The notes under the pieces are model-generated. The model saw only the letters and a program-made list of their open reading frames with translations, ran no database searches and was not told the DNA's origin. Positions 25,500 through 39,000 of a DNA stretch of 64,000 nt are shown in pieces. The stretch is from assembly GCF_002999335.1 (NCBI RefSeq), contig NW_020312514.1:62001-126000 (forward strand), in the 5' to 3' direction. Within the stretch, counting starts at the first letter, position 1, and each line of letters opens with the position of its first letter. A program made the position numbers and the translations under genes. The stretch is from Cyclospora cayetanensis. Its lineage: Eukaryota; Apicomplexa; Conoidasida; Eucoccidiorida; Eimeriidae.

Positions 25500-25591
25500 A
25501 GAGCAGCAGCAACGGCGGCAGCAGCAACGGCGGCAGCAGCAACGGCGGCAGCAGCAACGGCGGCAGCAGCAACGGCGGCAGCAGCAACGGG
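25500..25591 (+). repeat. 15-bp coding repeat (GGSSN)n
   Basis: Five to six tandem copies of GGCGGCAGCAGCAAC lie directly upstream of the first in-frame ATG of the giant gene and in its reading frame. They are either the true N-terminus of the protein or leader sequence. Confidence 0.85.
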
Positions 25592-26903
25592 ATGGAAGCG
25601 CCGATCGAGACGGCTGCGACAGCTGCCTCTGCAGGAGGCACAGAGGCGGCGAGAGAGGAGCCTACTCTGCCGTTCTCACACCAAGAACTCCCCTTCACCT
25701 GGGGTGAGATGTCTGTAGCCTTACCTTCGGCTGCCCGTGCAGATCCAGCCGGCATGCCAGCAGCGGGCAGTGCCGCCGATCCCCTCTCCAAGGCGTGTCT
25801 AGAAGCCTCTCAGGAGGAGATGCGATTCAAGGCTTCGCAGCAGGGGGAGTCGTCATCGCTGCACCCTGTCACGCAGCAAAACAGCCAACAGCCCGTGCCA
25901 CCCCCTCATGAGGCACAGTTCTCGCAAGGGCAGCCGAATTTGCAGCAAGAAGAATCGCAGCAGGCTGAAGCTGCATCAACTGGCGCTACCACTGCTCCTG
26001 CTCCTGCTACTGCTACTGCTGCAGCAACAGCAACAACAGGCAGCGCGGCTCCTGCTACTGCTGCTCCTGCTACTGCTGCTACTGCAACAACAGCAACAAC
26101 AGCAGGTCGCACTAATAAACCTGCAGCACGTCTTGCAGCAGCCTTGCGCAAGCTGGGAGTTGTCTCGACGGATGGAACGGATGCTGTGGGTGGTCTTCAG
26201 CAGTTGACGGCTGCAGGGCGAAGCCTGCGGAGAGCAGCTCCTCGCGAAGGATTTTTTCGGAGGATTCAGGGAGGCATCCTGCTCTCCCCTCCAGCGGCTT
26301 CTTCTGCAGGCAGGGGAGGAGCAGCTGCAGCGGGAGAAGGCAAAGCTGGCGGCAGTGCCGCTCAGGAGCTCCTGAAAGCCAGCGCTGCAGCAGGATCTGC
26401 CTCGGTGTCTGCAGCAGCAGCTGCTGCTGCAGCTCAGGCAAAGAGGAAGCCTCCAGGAGCGAGCAGCAGCAGTCAGCGGAGGAGGATAATGAAGGCTCGT
26501 GCCGCTGCTGCAGCTGCTGAGGGGCCAGCAGAGTCGGGTGTATGGGTAGAGGAACTGACGGCTGCTGCGGCTGCAGCGGCGGGATACCCCTCGCCGCCTC
26601 TTCCGCCTTCTGCTCTGCAGCAGCAGCAGCAGCACGACAGCAGCGGCGTCTTTAGAGTATGCTGGATTGAGGGGGCAGGCACCACCCCAAAGACTGCTTT
26701 GTTTTCGCCTTCTGCTGGCTTGAGGCCGATAGCCGCACTTGCCGCATGTCTAGAGTTTGCAAAGCAGCAGCAGCAGCAGTATCAGCAGCACCAACAGCAG
26801 CAGTACCAACAGCAGCAGTACCAACAGCAGCAGCTGCAGCAGCAGCAGCAAGGACAGGGCGGGAGCAGCGGCAGTGCTGCTAACGCGCAGCAGCAGCTGC
26901 AGC

Positions 26904-26942
<39 letters not shown>

Positions 26943-29900
26943 TGCAGCTGCAGCTGCTGCTGCAGCAGCCGCGGGAGGATGTGTATCGCCTGTGGCGTGT
27001 ATCTGAGCTCGCTGCCTTGCTACAGCAGGAGCAGCAGCAGCAGCAGCCCCTTGCAGGAGCGGCTGGGCTGCAGTTTTCGCCTGCCAGTCCGACGGAGACC
27101 TCCTTGATGCAACAGCAGCAGCGAAAGGCTGTCAAGTCTGTTGCATTAGGAGGCATGCCATGTTTGCTGCCTCCTACAGCATCACCGCTATCCGCAGCTG
27201 CACCTGCTCCAAGTCACAAAGGGCCCGTAAGGAATGCCTTGGGAAGGTGGGAATCACGCACGAAACTCGGGGCCTCCACGCTTTGTGCGGGTGCTAGTGC
27301 GGCCAGTGGTGTTATGAGTGGTGGGGTCGGTGGTGGGGTCGGTGGTGGGGTCGGTGGTGGTGGTGCCGCTGATGGCAATCAGCGGGGGCCGCTAAGTGCG
27401 GCGGCGGCGGCGGCAGCAGCAGCAGCAGCAGCAGCTCTGCTGCTGCCGCCAACGAATCCAGGAGGAAGGCCTCCTGGCATGAGTGCCAGCTCTCGGAGAA
27501 GGCGGCTGGCTAAGGCAAGAGCAGCAGCAGAAGCAGCCGCTGCTGCAGCTGCAGAATCGGCAGGCTTAGAGCGAGAGGGGGCGATGGCGGGGCACGTGGC
27601 GTGGCAACAGCAGCAGCAGCAGCCAATGCAGCAGCAGCAGCCAATGCAGCCAATGCAGCAGCAGCAGCCAATGCAGCAGTCGCTGCTCGCCGATCCCAGT
27701 CAAGCGCCAGCCTGCTCGTGGGGGGATGGAGAGGACAGCGCCGCTGCCTTGATGCTGCTGCTGCCGCAACAACCGTCTGCTGCGGATGCCTTAGCAGCCT
27801 CTCGCGCTGTTTCTCTTGCGGAAGCCTGCCAGCAGCAGTCCGCTGCGTGGGTAGCTGCGGAGGCAGCAGCGGCAGCGAAGCTGCAACAGCGGCTCGAGAG
27901 AGAGCGGCGAGTCATGGCTGCAGCGTGCGCTGCTTCCTCTCGCTCCGTCGGCGCTGCTGCAACAGCTGCTGCTGCAACAGCTGCTGCCGCTGCTTCTGCT
28001 GCCTCCGCTTGTTCGGCTGTGAAGCAGGAAGGCGGGGGAGTCGACGGCGCTGCAGATGCGGGTACAGCCGCGGAGATCAGCCGCAGCAATAGCAGCAGCA
28101 GCCAGTGCGACGACCTGCTGGGGGCCCCCGAGGGGGGCCCCGAGGCGGGGGTTGCCTCTTGGGGCCCCTTCGGGAAGCAGGCACACTTTGTGGTCGTTGG
28201 AGGATGTGATGCAGAGGCTTTGACTGTGTTGCCAAGCGGGCAGATAAGGAGTTCTTATGGTGGCGCTACTGTTACTGGCCAGGGAGCAGCAGCAGCAGCA
28301 GAATCAGCAGCAGCAGCAGAATCAGCAGCAGCAGCAGCAGAATCAGCAGCAGCAGCAGAATCAGCAGCAGCAGCAGAATCAGCAGCGGCAGCAGAATCAG
28401 CAGCACAGGGGACTGTGCCTGCGGGGGCCCCAGGGGCCCCCAGAGATCCTTTAGAAGGGTCTCTTGAGCCGTATTTGGCGTATTGTAGGCGTCGAAAGGA
28501 GCGAGCTGAGTCTGATCCTTATGGGAGCATCACACGAGTTCTCGAGACACTTGAACAGCAGCGGGGTGACAGCGCTGCAGTTGCAGAGGCTGCAGCAGCG
28601 GCTGCTGCGCACGCATCCTGGCTAAGCAGCAGCGGGAACGAGTTGACACAAGATGCGCTGGCAGCAAGCCTTTCGTGGCTAACAAAGAATGCGGGGAAGG
28701 CGCTGGCTGCCGCTGCGTCTACTGGTAAAAAGCAGCAGCAGAATCAGAATCAGGAGCAGCAGAATCAGCAGAATCAGAATCAGGAGCAGCAGAATCAGCA
28801 GAATCAGGAGCAGCAGAATCAGAATCAGGAGCAGCAGAATCAGCAGCAGCCTTTGCTTCAGGAGGATGATGGCCGTTCCGCTCACAGAGGCAGTGTTTTG
28901 GCTGCATGCCTCGATGCTTCAAGTGCGGCGGCGTTGGATGCCACTTCCAGTGGGGGCAGCAGCGGCGTTGCGAGAAGCTTGAGCTGTGTGACAGACTGGA
29001 ACGAGGCACTCAATAAGCAGAAGCAGAAGCTCCAGCGGCTCTCCAAAGCAGGCGAAGAAGTTGCAGCCAGATTCGCCCTTCTGCAGCAGCAGTTTCCATG
29101 GGCGTCTGCACTCAACAGTTGCTTCTTCTCGGGATCTCCGGAGGCAGCGGAGGGGGGTGTTGCTCGTATTTTGCAGCGGCGACTGCTGCGGCTGGGAGTT
29201 CTTGGAGGAGCAGATCCTGTTGCGACAGCAGCAGCAGCTGCTGCCGCTGCTGCTGCTGCGCACGCTGCTGCTGCGCATGCTGCTGCTGCTGCCTCGACGG
29301 CAGCAGCAGCGTGTGCAGCAGGAGGCTGCATCAACGGAGGGGCCCCCGGCAGCGTTCAAGTGCAGCCGGTAGACTTCACCGGAGTAGTTATGCCTGCTGC
29401 TAATGCAGCAACAAGTAAGCTCTGCAGCAGTTTGGGGAGTCGGAAGGCTGCTGGCGTCCAAGCAGCAGCATCTGCAGCTTCGTCGAAAAGCTCGCGGAGG
29501 CTGGCTCCCAGCAGCCGCGGCAAGAGCGGTGCAGCGGCTGCTGCTGCAGTGGCAGCCGCTGCGGAGGCGTCACCTGCTGCTTCCTTTGCATCTGGCAGTA
29601 CAGATATCAGACAGATTTCGCAGCTTCCTGCCATGTATGAGGAGGACGCTCAGATTCGGCATCTCCATCAGCAGCCGCAGCGCAGCCTGACACAGCAGGG
29701 GGAATGCTCTTCAAGACGCGTGGGCTATGGCGGCAGTGTGGCGGCTGCTGCTGCTGCGCCGTCGCTACAGCAGCAGCAGCAGGATGCGCAGCCACGCCAC
29801 GGTATGAGTGGCACACCCCAGCAGCAGCTGCAGGAACATATGTTGCCGCAGCAGCAGCAGACACTACAGCAGCAGCAGACAATGCAGCAGCAGCAGACAA

Positions 29901-30107
29901 TGCAGCAGCAGCAGACAATGCAGCAGTTACAGCTGATGCCAAAACAGCAGCCTCTCCCAGTGCATGCGCAAAAGCAGCAGCATCCGCAGCAGCAGCAGCG
30001 TGCGCAGCAGGCAATGCAGCAGACAATGCAGCAGCAGCTCTTACACGCAGAAGATGGAGCAGCAACAGGTGGCGTTGCACCGGGGAGTGCAGGAGATATG
30101 TTCTCTG

Positions 30108-30141
<34 letters not shown>

Positions 30142-31393
30142 GTACTTGTATAATTCCCATCAGCAGCTGTTGCAGCAGCAGTTGTTGCAACAGCAGTTGC
30201 AGCAATCAGCGGCGGATCCATCGGTGTTTGGACGTTTGCCTGCCGTCCCTCTGTTTGCGGTCGATGAGCAGCAGCAGCAAGCGATGCAGGCGCAGCAGCA
30301 GCAGCCGATACAGCAGCAGCAGCAAATGCAGCAGCAGCAGCAGCAAATGCAGCAGCAGCAGCAGCAAATGCAACGCCAGCAGGGGTCATTGCAACGGCCG
30401 CTTATGATGCAGCACCCGACGCAGCAGCAGCAAATGCAGCAGCAGCAGCAGTTGTCACATATGCATCCGCAGTTGCTGCCCATGCAGAATCCGCAGCAGC
30501 TTGGCGTCCTCCCCCCCCAGCATCAGCTGCAGCAGGATCCTCGGTTTAGGATGGCGATAGGGCAGCAGCAGCAGCATCACACATCTGGTTTGCTGCAGCT
30601 GCAGCCAGTGATGATGCAGCAGCCCGTGTATGGACAGCCGCTGCAGCAGCCGTATGTGATGCTCGGAGGAGCCATGCCATATATGTTGCACAAGCAGCCG
30701 CATCGGCAGCCTCAGCTGCTTGCGGGAGCGCAGCAAGATGCAGCAACAGTGGCACCTTCGCCACCACACGCAGACCTCAAGAATTCTCTCGATCAAGCGA
30801 GGTTGGTTGTGTCGGGTTCGGCAATGCACAGCATGACTGACGGTGGAGGCGGCAGTGCAGCAGCTAATACTGCTGCTGCTGCAGTAGCTGCAGCTAATAC
30901 TGCTGCTGCAGCACCAGGCAGCAGCAGCAGTAGCTGCATCAGCGAGCAGCGGAAGCGGGCAAGGAGCAGCGCCAAGCCCTCCAAGAGCCGCAGCGCGAGG
31001 TTCCAGCAGCCGCAGCAGCACCAGCAGCTGCCTGTTGCTGCATCACCTTCGGCCCCTTGGGAGGTGAGTAGTAGTGACGCAGCCAAGAGGCAAAGAGGGA
31101 AGGGCATGAGCGAACTCGGAGATAGCAGCAGCGTTAGCAGCAGTCTCAGCGTTGGCGGCTCTGCAGCTGCTCAGCTGGCTAAAGCAGCAGCCACGGCAGC
31201 GGCAGAAGGGGTCGTTTGCACCGCTTCTACGGCTGCTCAGCAGCAACATCTGCTGCGGCAGCAAGCTGCTGGAGCGTTCGAGTCGGCTTCTGCTGGACCT
31301 GGCGGCAGCAGAGATACCACAGAAGATAGTCTTAGTGATTTATCGCGCGATGAGGCGAGTGAGCGTCTCTGGATAACCCCGTTTGGTGCCTGA
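25592..31393 (+). CDS. Giant Gln/Ala-rich protein, unknown function
   Basis: A single open frame of 1,933 codons runs from the first in-frame ATG (25592); the frame extends back to at least 25475 through a GGSSN repeat, so 5' exons are likely. Most of the protein is homopolymer: poly-Gln (notably 26.76-27.06, 29.77-30.63 kb), poly-Ala and Gln/Asn repeats. Islands of ordinary sequence remain: a module near 26.44-26.51 kb (PPGASSSSQRRRIMKARAA) repeated at 27.46-27.54 kb (PPGMSASSRRRRLAKARAA); FRVCWIEG...ALAACLEFAK near 26.65-26.76 kb; YLAYCRRRKERAESDPYGS near 28.47 kb; a coiled-coil-like stretch at 28.99-29.10 kb; and a basic run near 30.95 kb. The FRVCW island faintly recalls the second half of an AP2 DNA-binding domain, but this is weak. 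Basic modules plus Gln/Ala tracts would suit a nuclear regulator; that is inference. Confidence 0.7.
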
Positions 31394-33015
31394 GGTATTT
31401 GCGCTTGCACCAGGAGCAGCAGGGGGGTGAGCTGCGCGGCGAGTCTTAGGTTGCTAGAAGAAAATTCAATTACAAAGGCCGTCCCGTGAAAACAACGGAC
31501 TCAACTCTCGGGGCCCCATGTTGGTTGCAAGTGCAAGTGCATGCAAGTGCATGCACTTGCGTGTTGCCAGTTTTTGCGCGGGAGCTGGCTGTACCGCCAG
31601 GGGGGGTGGCGAGGAAGGGGGGGAATGAAAAGGAGGGGTAGCAACAGATTGTAAGATACTGGAGCTAGCGCAAGAGCTTTCGAGTTGTCACCCCTCGCGT
31701 GCGTAGAACACGAGGCATGCATGCGTGGGGGCTGCTGTTGCTGTTGCTAATTTCCGTCCTGAAGGCGCTTTCGAAACCGCCCGATCTCTGATTTTTGGTT
31801 TCCCTGAGAAGATAGCAGCAGCCCGAAACTGCCCGAAACGAAAATGTGGCGTGCGAGGGATCCGAGGCAAGATGCACGAAAAGCGCACGAGAGCGACAGC
31901 GCCGCTGGTATTGCGTCTACGGGGGGAGGGGCCGCATGCAGTAGTACAGAGGGAGGCAGGAAGTTCCCCCCCCGGCAGAAGAGCTGTTGCGCAGCAGAGG
32001 GAAGTATACAGACGTTAGGGGAGGCGGGTGACGTGTTTAGCGCTCTCAGAAAGCTAGCTACGGAATTTTAGAGGCCAAGCCGAACTTGCACATGAAAGCC
32101 CCCCTCCCGGCAAGAAAAGGCGAGGTATACGGTCGTGAGACTCAGGAGACGCTTCTTACAGACAGACAAACAGAGAGAGAAACAATGCACCGACCGCCAC
32201 GTTGCCGTATACAACGGAATTCGCCAGTTGCGAGGCAGAGCCAGCCGCCGCATTCCTCTGCAGTGGTGTGCGGGCAGCCGGGCAGTAGCCTCTCGAGAGC
32301 AGAGCAGATTTATTTGTGTAAGCGGTTCAACTTAGGAGGGCACTGCTGGTTGGTGGTGTCTGTCGAGTAACCTCCCCGCCGCATGCACGGAGCAGCCTTG
32401 CGGGGCAGGGAGTCAGTTTCCAGCAGCTAGGGTTCCCCTCTAGCGTGTTTCGCTGATTGTCTCATAAAGATCCTTTCGATCACTCGCCACGGCTCCCCAT
32501 CGCTCTGGCTATAAACAGCTGCACGGCTGCATGCCTGCTAGGCGGCTATGAACGTCAAAAGCTACTGCCCCTGGCTGCTTGCTTGCAAGCATTTTCGCAA
32601 GCTCCCACTCAGCGTACAAGGTCCTGCAGAACTAACTCGTTCGCGTCTCAACATCTCTAACTCTCGCCACTTCTAGCTAGCGCTGAAAACAAGCAACGGT
32701 CCTTGCCGCCAGCCTGCGCTGACAGCTGCTACCCACTGGCTACGCCTGCGAGCCGGCAGCTCCAACTCGCGCTTTGAATCAGCAGCGGCTCCTCCTATCG
32801 GTACACCAGCGAGACCACACCCGATGCGACTAGCTGTTGCTTGCCACAGTGCCTGCTCTGCCGACAAAATGGGAAGAACCTCCTGAGGGAGTGTGTATGT
32901 AAGGGATTTGGAGGGTGTGCGTGCGCGCGTGCATGCGTATACACCCCGCCAGGACAGTGCTAAAGCCTCAAGAGCTAAAACTGCTATTGCTGCAGCCAGT
33001 TACAACCCCGCCTTT
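31394..33015. other. Convergent intergenic region
   Basis: This lies between the 3' ends of the giant plus gene and the minus eIF3a gene. It includes a cluster of GCATGC and AAGTGCATGCA words near 31528-31560 with an 18-bp palindrome (GCAAGTGCATGCACTTGC). The plus frame from 32893 runs on across the eIF3a poly-Gln exon but is a shadow of it. No gene is supported. Confidence 0.45.
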
Positions 33016-36000
33016 TTACTTCCTGCGGCGCACACGGGTGAAGCCATCTTCCTCGGATTGGGGTATCTCTGCTTGCTGCTGCTGCTGCTCTGGTCGTGGC
33101 TGCCGCACGGGGAAGCTCTGTGGAGGCTGCTGTTGCTTTTGTGTATCGCGATTCATGTTGCGCCAATTGAGAGCTTCGTTTCCGCCGGCTGTCGTAGCTG
33201 CCATTGGGGCTTTTTCGCCTCGACGGATAAACGGCTCATCTCGGATCTTGAAGGAACTCTCTCGTTCTCGCTCTGTAGTAGGCAGCGGAGTGCTGCGCCT
33301 CCACTCAAACGGCTGCTGTTGTTGCTGCTGCTCACGGAGCCGGGGTGGCGTATCCCTCTGCGGAGTGCTCAGCGAAGGCGACTGCGTATGCGATTGCTGC
33401 TGCTGTTGCTGCTGTTGCTGCTGTTGCTGCTGTGGCTGCTGTTGTTGCTGCTGTGGCTGCTGTTGTTGCTGCTGTTGTTGCTGCTGTGGCTGCTGCTGTT
33501 GCTGCTGTGGCTGCCCTGCGTCTCTGCACGGCGACGGAGGCGTCGACTGTGCGCTCAGACCGCTCACTGGGGAGTCAGACTTCCTGCTGACAGTTTGTGC
33601 ATCATTCCTCCTGCCGGTGCTCTCGCGATTGGCAAGGCCATGCTTCGCCTGTACAGAAGGGGGAAATGAATGCACAGGAGTGGCAGCCTTATCGGAGCAA
33701 TCACCAGCACCATCAACAAAGGCAGAAGCGCAACAGCGGCAGTTCCCCATGCGAAAGCGAGGCTCTCTCTCCCTCCAGTCCCCCTCCTCATCCCAACTCC
33801 TACGCTCCTCACCTCGATCTCTAGATCTCGCTGTCTCTGCCTCTCTGCAATCTCGAGAAGCCTCTTCTCTTTAGCCTCCTCTTCAGCCCGCTGCCTCTCC
33901 CTTTCCTCCAGGAAACGCTGCAGCATCAAACCACCGCACGCGTCGACATGGCCTCCTCAAGCTTTCTTGCGCCGCCCTCACGGGCAGGAGCGCGCATGCA
34001 CAATTGAGAGAGGCGGTGCAGATGCACATGCACATGCAGACACACATACATACACATACAGAGCTAGGTCTCTCCTAGGAGCACTGCATATCGCTTCGCT
34101 GGAAGAGAGAGAGAGAAAGCGAGCAAAACATGGCGAGACAGACTACAACGCCAAGTGGCAAAAGCGGTCCGAGACGCATTGCGCAGACACACAAAACAAC
34201 AGTCGACGGCAAATGCAACAAACAGCACACATGAGGGATGATGACTGGCAGTTGAAGTGCCACAAAGAACACCAAAATGAGGTGGAATCAGCAGCAGCAG
34301 CAGTAGCCAGCCTGCTAGCAGATAAAAACACCAAACACGGGCAAAGACACAAGAGACAAACAGACGATTCCTGTGCATCTCTGCAGGCGCCGCCATACTC
34401 TCTGCTCTTCTTCAATCCGCCGCTGCTCCTCCAGCTGCCTCTGCTTGCGGATAGCCTCTTCTCGTCTTTCCCTCGCCCGCTGTATCTTTTGAATCTGCAG
34501 CATGCGAATGAGTCTCTGACGCTGCTCTGCAGCGGCTGCAGCAAACCCCTCCCGCCGCTGCTGCAGCTGCCGAGCTACCCATAGCCGCTTGTCCTCTTGA
34601 ATCCCTTCAAATGCAGTCTTTTCCTCCAATGCAGCCGCAAAGGCTGCGCGATGCTCTGCAACAGACGTGAGAGTCGCAAGCACGCAGCAGATGCGGCACG
34701 GTAGCGACAACACACAAAGCAGCTCCTCGCAGGAGGGAACTGTGGCATTCTTCTGCTGCAAAGAAGAACCCCCCTACCCCCCTTTATTCCTTCTCCTTCC
34801 AGCGCACTAATACGGCACATATATTCACATATATACATATGTGCATACACATAGATATATATATATATATATATACGCATCAACAGACAGTATATATATT
34901 TATACACATATATGGATATGCATATATATGTATATACATAAACAGAGACGTTGGGGTAGCTAGAGCGGGTGAAACCGCCTGCCGTATCGGTAGTGCCCCC
35001 CTTTGTTGTGTGGCTGCCGTTAAGCACCTTCTTCGTGTTTGTACTGCAATTGCGTTAGGATCTGTTTATCGGTTTCGAGCTGTTTCTTTGCCCATTCATC
35101 GAGGAGAGGCAGTTCCTCCTCCCTGCAAGCCCTAATGAAGTGGCAGACTCTCTTGAAATTCAAGCGGCGCTGGCGAACACGCAGCAGACGTTCCTGAGAA
35201 GGCAGCACAGAGAGAGCAGCCAGAGGCACACGCAAGAAAGGTGGAGGCAGTAGGAAGCGATTTGGAGCCGAGTGGTTGAAGGGTGAACATTATATATATA
35301 TATGTATATGTTACCGCCCCCCCCCGAGACAAGGATGAAGTAGCGAAACTTCCAGAAACACAGACAAGAAGAGGCAACGGCTAGGCGTAACAGAAAGCGG
35401 AGAGCAAGTACAGACGGCGTTGCAAAAGGATAGTGCAACTTTTCCCCACGAGCATGAGTAAACGAGGCTGTGAAGCTAGGAGGAAAGTGTGTGTGCAGTT
35501 GGGCATACCTTATCCAGCTGCAGCCTCTGCGCTCTCTCGAGATCATCATAGTCGACGTATCCCTCCAGCACGTCTTCGATGTTGATATCCGTCAAGTGTT
35601 TTCCCTTGATAAGAATCTTACTGTCCTTGCCTCCAATCTTTCGGATCTCGCTCAACATAAGAGCCGCCGTCTCGCTGCGTGCCTTGATCCTCTCCTCGTG
35701 CTGACGCCTCTCAACGCGCCGCTTGCACGCCTCTTCTCGGCGATCTCTTTCTGCGCAAAAGCAACACGTTCAAAAAAGCAACACCACTCCCAGGAAGCCA
35801 GTTGATGGACCAGGCGACATCCCCTTTTTCGACGTGCAACGGACAAGAAAAAGCCGTAAAAACTGTATGCAAGAGAGGCATATATATAATAAATATATAT
35901 ATATAGTGAAATATAATAAATATATATATATAGTGAAAATAGACAGCAGAAGAACATGCCCTTCTGGACCCCCTATCCTCCCGCTGAATTCGACGCACCC

Positions 36001-39000
36001 TGCTTCTCTTCCACGCGTCTCTGCTCCGCTTCCCTCCTTCTCCTCTCTTCCTCCAGCTTCTGCTGCTCCTCCTGCTTCTCAAGACGGCGCAGATTGGTCC
36101 GTCGCAGCCGCTCGTCTAGAGAACAGAGACACAACAAGAACAAGAATACCACCACAGAGTGCAGGGCAGCTGCTAAGGGAGGCGCGAGGAGGAAGCCTCC
36201 TCCCTGCTCGAAAAGAAACGAAAACCACCGCACATTTTTAGAAGCCGCTAACTGCTAATAGCCGTGCTGCTGCGACGCTGAACACCAGGCCAGAAGATAT
36301 GCAGGTAGGCTTGTGTTGCATCGAGCTTACTCATTCGAGTTGCTTCTGCCTGCAGCCGTCTGCCCATAGCCTCCTGGTACGCTAGGCGTTCTTGTTGATG
36401 CTCTACTGTCTCGTCGGGCTGAAGCCTCTGAACAGCGCTGCACCAAAACGACCACTCCAAAACGAAGGAAAAGCCTTCCCTGAAGCCACGCTTTGTCTAT
36501 ATATCCTCCTCCTCCTCCCTCCTTAAACCCTCACCTCCCACACACAGAGGGCTCAGCGGATAAGCCACATGAGGATCGTCCAGGCACGCTGGAAACTAGT
36601 GCAGAGCAACAGACAAATCTAAGCAACACAAGAGAGTGAAGGGTAGACACATCTAAGCCACACAAGAGAGTGCAACGCAGACACATCTAAGCAACACAAG
36701 AGAGTGCAACGCAGACACATCTAAGCAACACAAGAGAATGAAGGGTAGACACATCTAAGCAACACAAGAGAGTGCAGAGCAACGCAGACAAATCTAAGCA
36801 ACACAAGAGAGTGCAAGACAACAGACGTAAGTAGGAGACTATGTTGTGTAGCGAAAGATGCATTTTGCTGCTTGAAAATCCCGCAAAAGCAGCCTGCAAT
36901 AAACCTTTTAAAGACTTACGCGTCAAGACACTTCGAGAGCGAAACCAGACTGTTCTGAACGTGCCTCTCCGGGCATACATCAGTGCCACCGAAAATTAGA
37001 GCCTTAGCAGCGTAATCGATCCTCACGGAGAAGCCTCCGCTTTCGACAGCTGCAGCAGCAGCTGCTGCAGCGCTGCCGCTGCCTTCGCCAGCGGCTACTG
37101 CTCGTCGGCTGCTGTGGACGAGAGCCACGAGGAGCTTCTCTGCCTCTGCCCATGACAAGAAGCCCTCCGTGCAAATGTGCGAGGTGAAGTAATCGATCGA
37201 AAGGGAGACATACACCTTTGAAAGCTGCTGCGTAAGCTGCGAGAATACCACACGCTTCAGAGGAGCCACGTATGGCTGCAGCAGCGGCTGCTCCTCCAGG
37301 CGCCGAAGCAGCGGCTCGCATAAAGAGCTGCAAAAAAGGAGAAGCAGCATACACATCATGCAAAAAAGGAGATGCAGCATGCACATCATGCAAAAAAGGA
37401 GATGCAGCATGCACATCATGCAAAAAAGGAGATGCAGCATGCACATCATGCAAAAAAGGAGATGCAGCATGCACATCATGCAAAAAAGGAGATGCAGCAT
37501 ACACATCATGCAAAAAAGGAGATGCAGCATGCACATCATGCAAAAAAGGAGATGCAGCATGCACATCATGCAAAAAAGGAGAGGCAGCATGCACATCATG
37601 CAAAAAAGGAGATGCAGCATACACAACATGCAGAAAACAAAAGTGCACGAGGCAATGCCAACGCCATAAAAGGCCCCCTCTTTCAGCACCATTCACACCC
37701 CTGCTACCAACCCCAAGTCTCTCCCACCCCTCAAATCAACTCGCTTCCAAGTGTAGAGACAACCAAACAAACAGACAGCCAGCGGCACACCATGGGTGTA
37801 TCTTATCATGCAGCCACGCACGGCTTACTGCCTCTTCTTATGTCCATATCTATGTGGATCCGTCTCTGTTTGTGTCTATGTGTATGCATGTATGTGTGCC
37901 TCTGTTTATGTCTCTACAACTATGTATGTATATTTGCCTCTGTTTATGTCTATGTACATCTGTCTCGCCAGAGTGTTGCTTGCTCAAGATGCTGATCAAT
38001 TGGCCCTTCTACAGCTCCGGATGTAATCACGTACCATAGTTTGAGGGGAGTAAACTCAGCCTCCAGGAGGGAAAAAAGCTCTTGGCAGGTGCTGCTTGCA
38101 TGCGCCATGATATCCTTCGACTGCAAAGCCGCAATTAAACTCTCTCGCGTCGGAACTGAGCTGTGCCCCAAGAGAAGAGCCAGCCGCTTCTTCTGCTCGT
38201 AATTTGGAAGGCTTATCAAAGAGGCATCTCCCGCCAAATCTTGTTGTTTCTTATCTCTGAAGGCAACACAAGTTCGCAAACTACACATGCATATACACAT
38301 AGATACACATACACATATACATACACATACATACATGTACACATAGATACACATACATACACACATACATTCATATACACACACATATACATACAAGACC
38401 ACCTAAGAATGCACGACCCTTGTTTCCCCCATCCCCATCCCCGCCTTCCCCGGCTCTCCACTCAGTTTGACTTTGGTCTGTTACGAATAGCTGAAAAAAA
38501 GGGAAAAAAAGGTTTCCCTCCAAATTCGCGCAGCATGCGATTATAATTACAGGCGCACATTTCCCAGCCCGCCTCTGCTTTTCCTTCCCTTTCCATCCAT
38601 TTTTTGGAAGGCTACTACGCTTACGTGTGTTCAGTGGGTATGGCAAGAACGGCGAGCACAGCCACGTCTGCCATAGCCTGTTGATCTTCGAGGGAAGTGT
38701 TTTTCTTGAAGCCTTTGACGTGGAGGAAGAAGCGGATCCACGCAAGTGCATGGAAGAGGAAGTTCTCTCCAACCCAGAAGACTTTGCTGAGTTTTTCGTA
38801 GAAGAGAGCCATCCAGCGCAGAAGCTTCTCTCTGGACTTGTGGAAGAGATCCACAGGCGATCTGAGGGAGCGATGAAAAAGCTCGTGCAAGCCCAAGTTG
38901 TAGACGTCCTCCGCAGTCGAGGAGCACTCACGCCACAGCTCGAGATCCGCAGCCACCGCTAGCTGATGCATGCGCGTCTCCAAGTGCAGCTCAGGCCGGA

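Noticed and set aside
29607..30389. Minus-strand 260-codon frame of Ala
   Set aside because: It is the complement of CAG/GCA tracts in the giant gene; all frames are open there by composition.
32893..33874. Two long plus-strand frames rich in Leu and Cys
   Set aside because: They are the complement of the eIF3a poly-Gln exon (CTG read as Leu or Cys) and lack any domain.
37272..38039. Plus-strand 255-codon frame with repeated Lys/Cys units
   Set aside because: The repeated peptide is just the translated 30-bp intronic minisatellite plus flanking intron and exon antisense.
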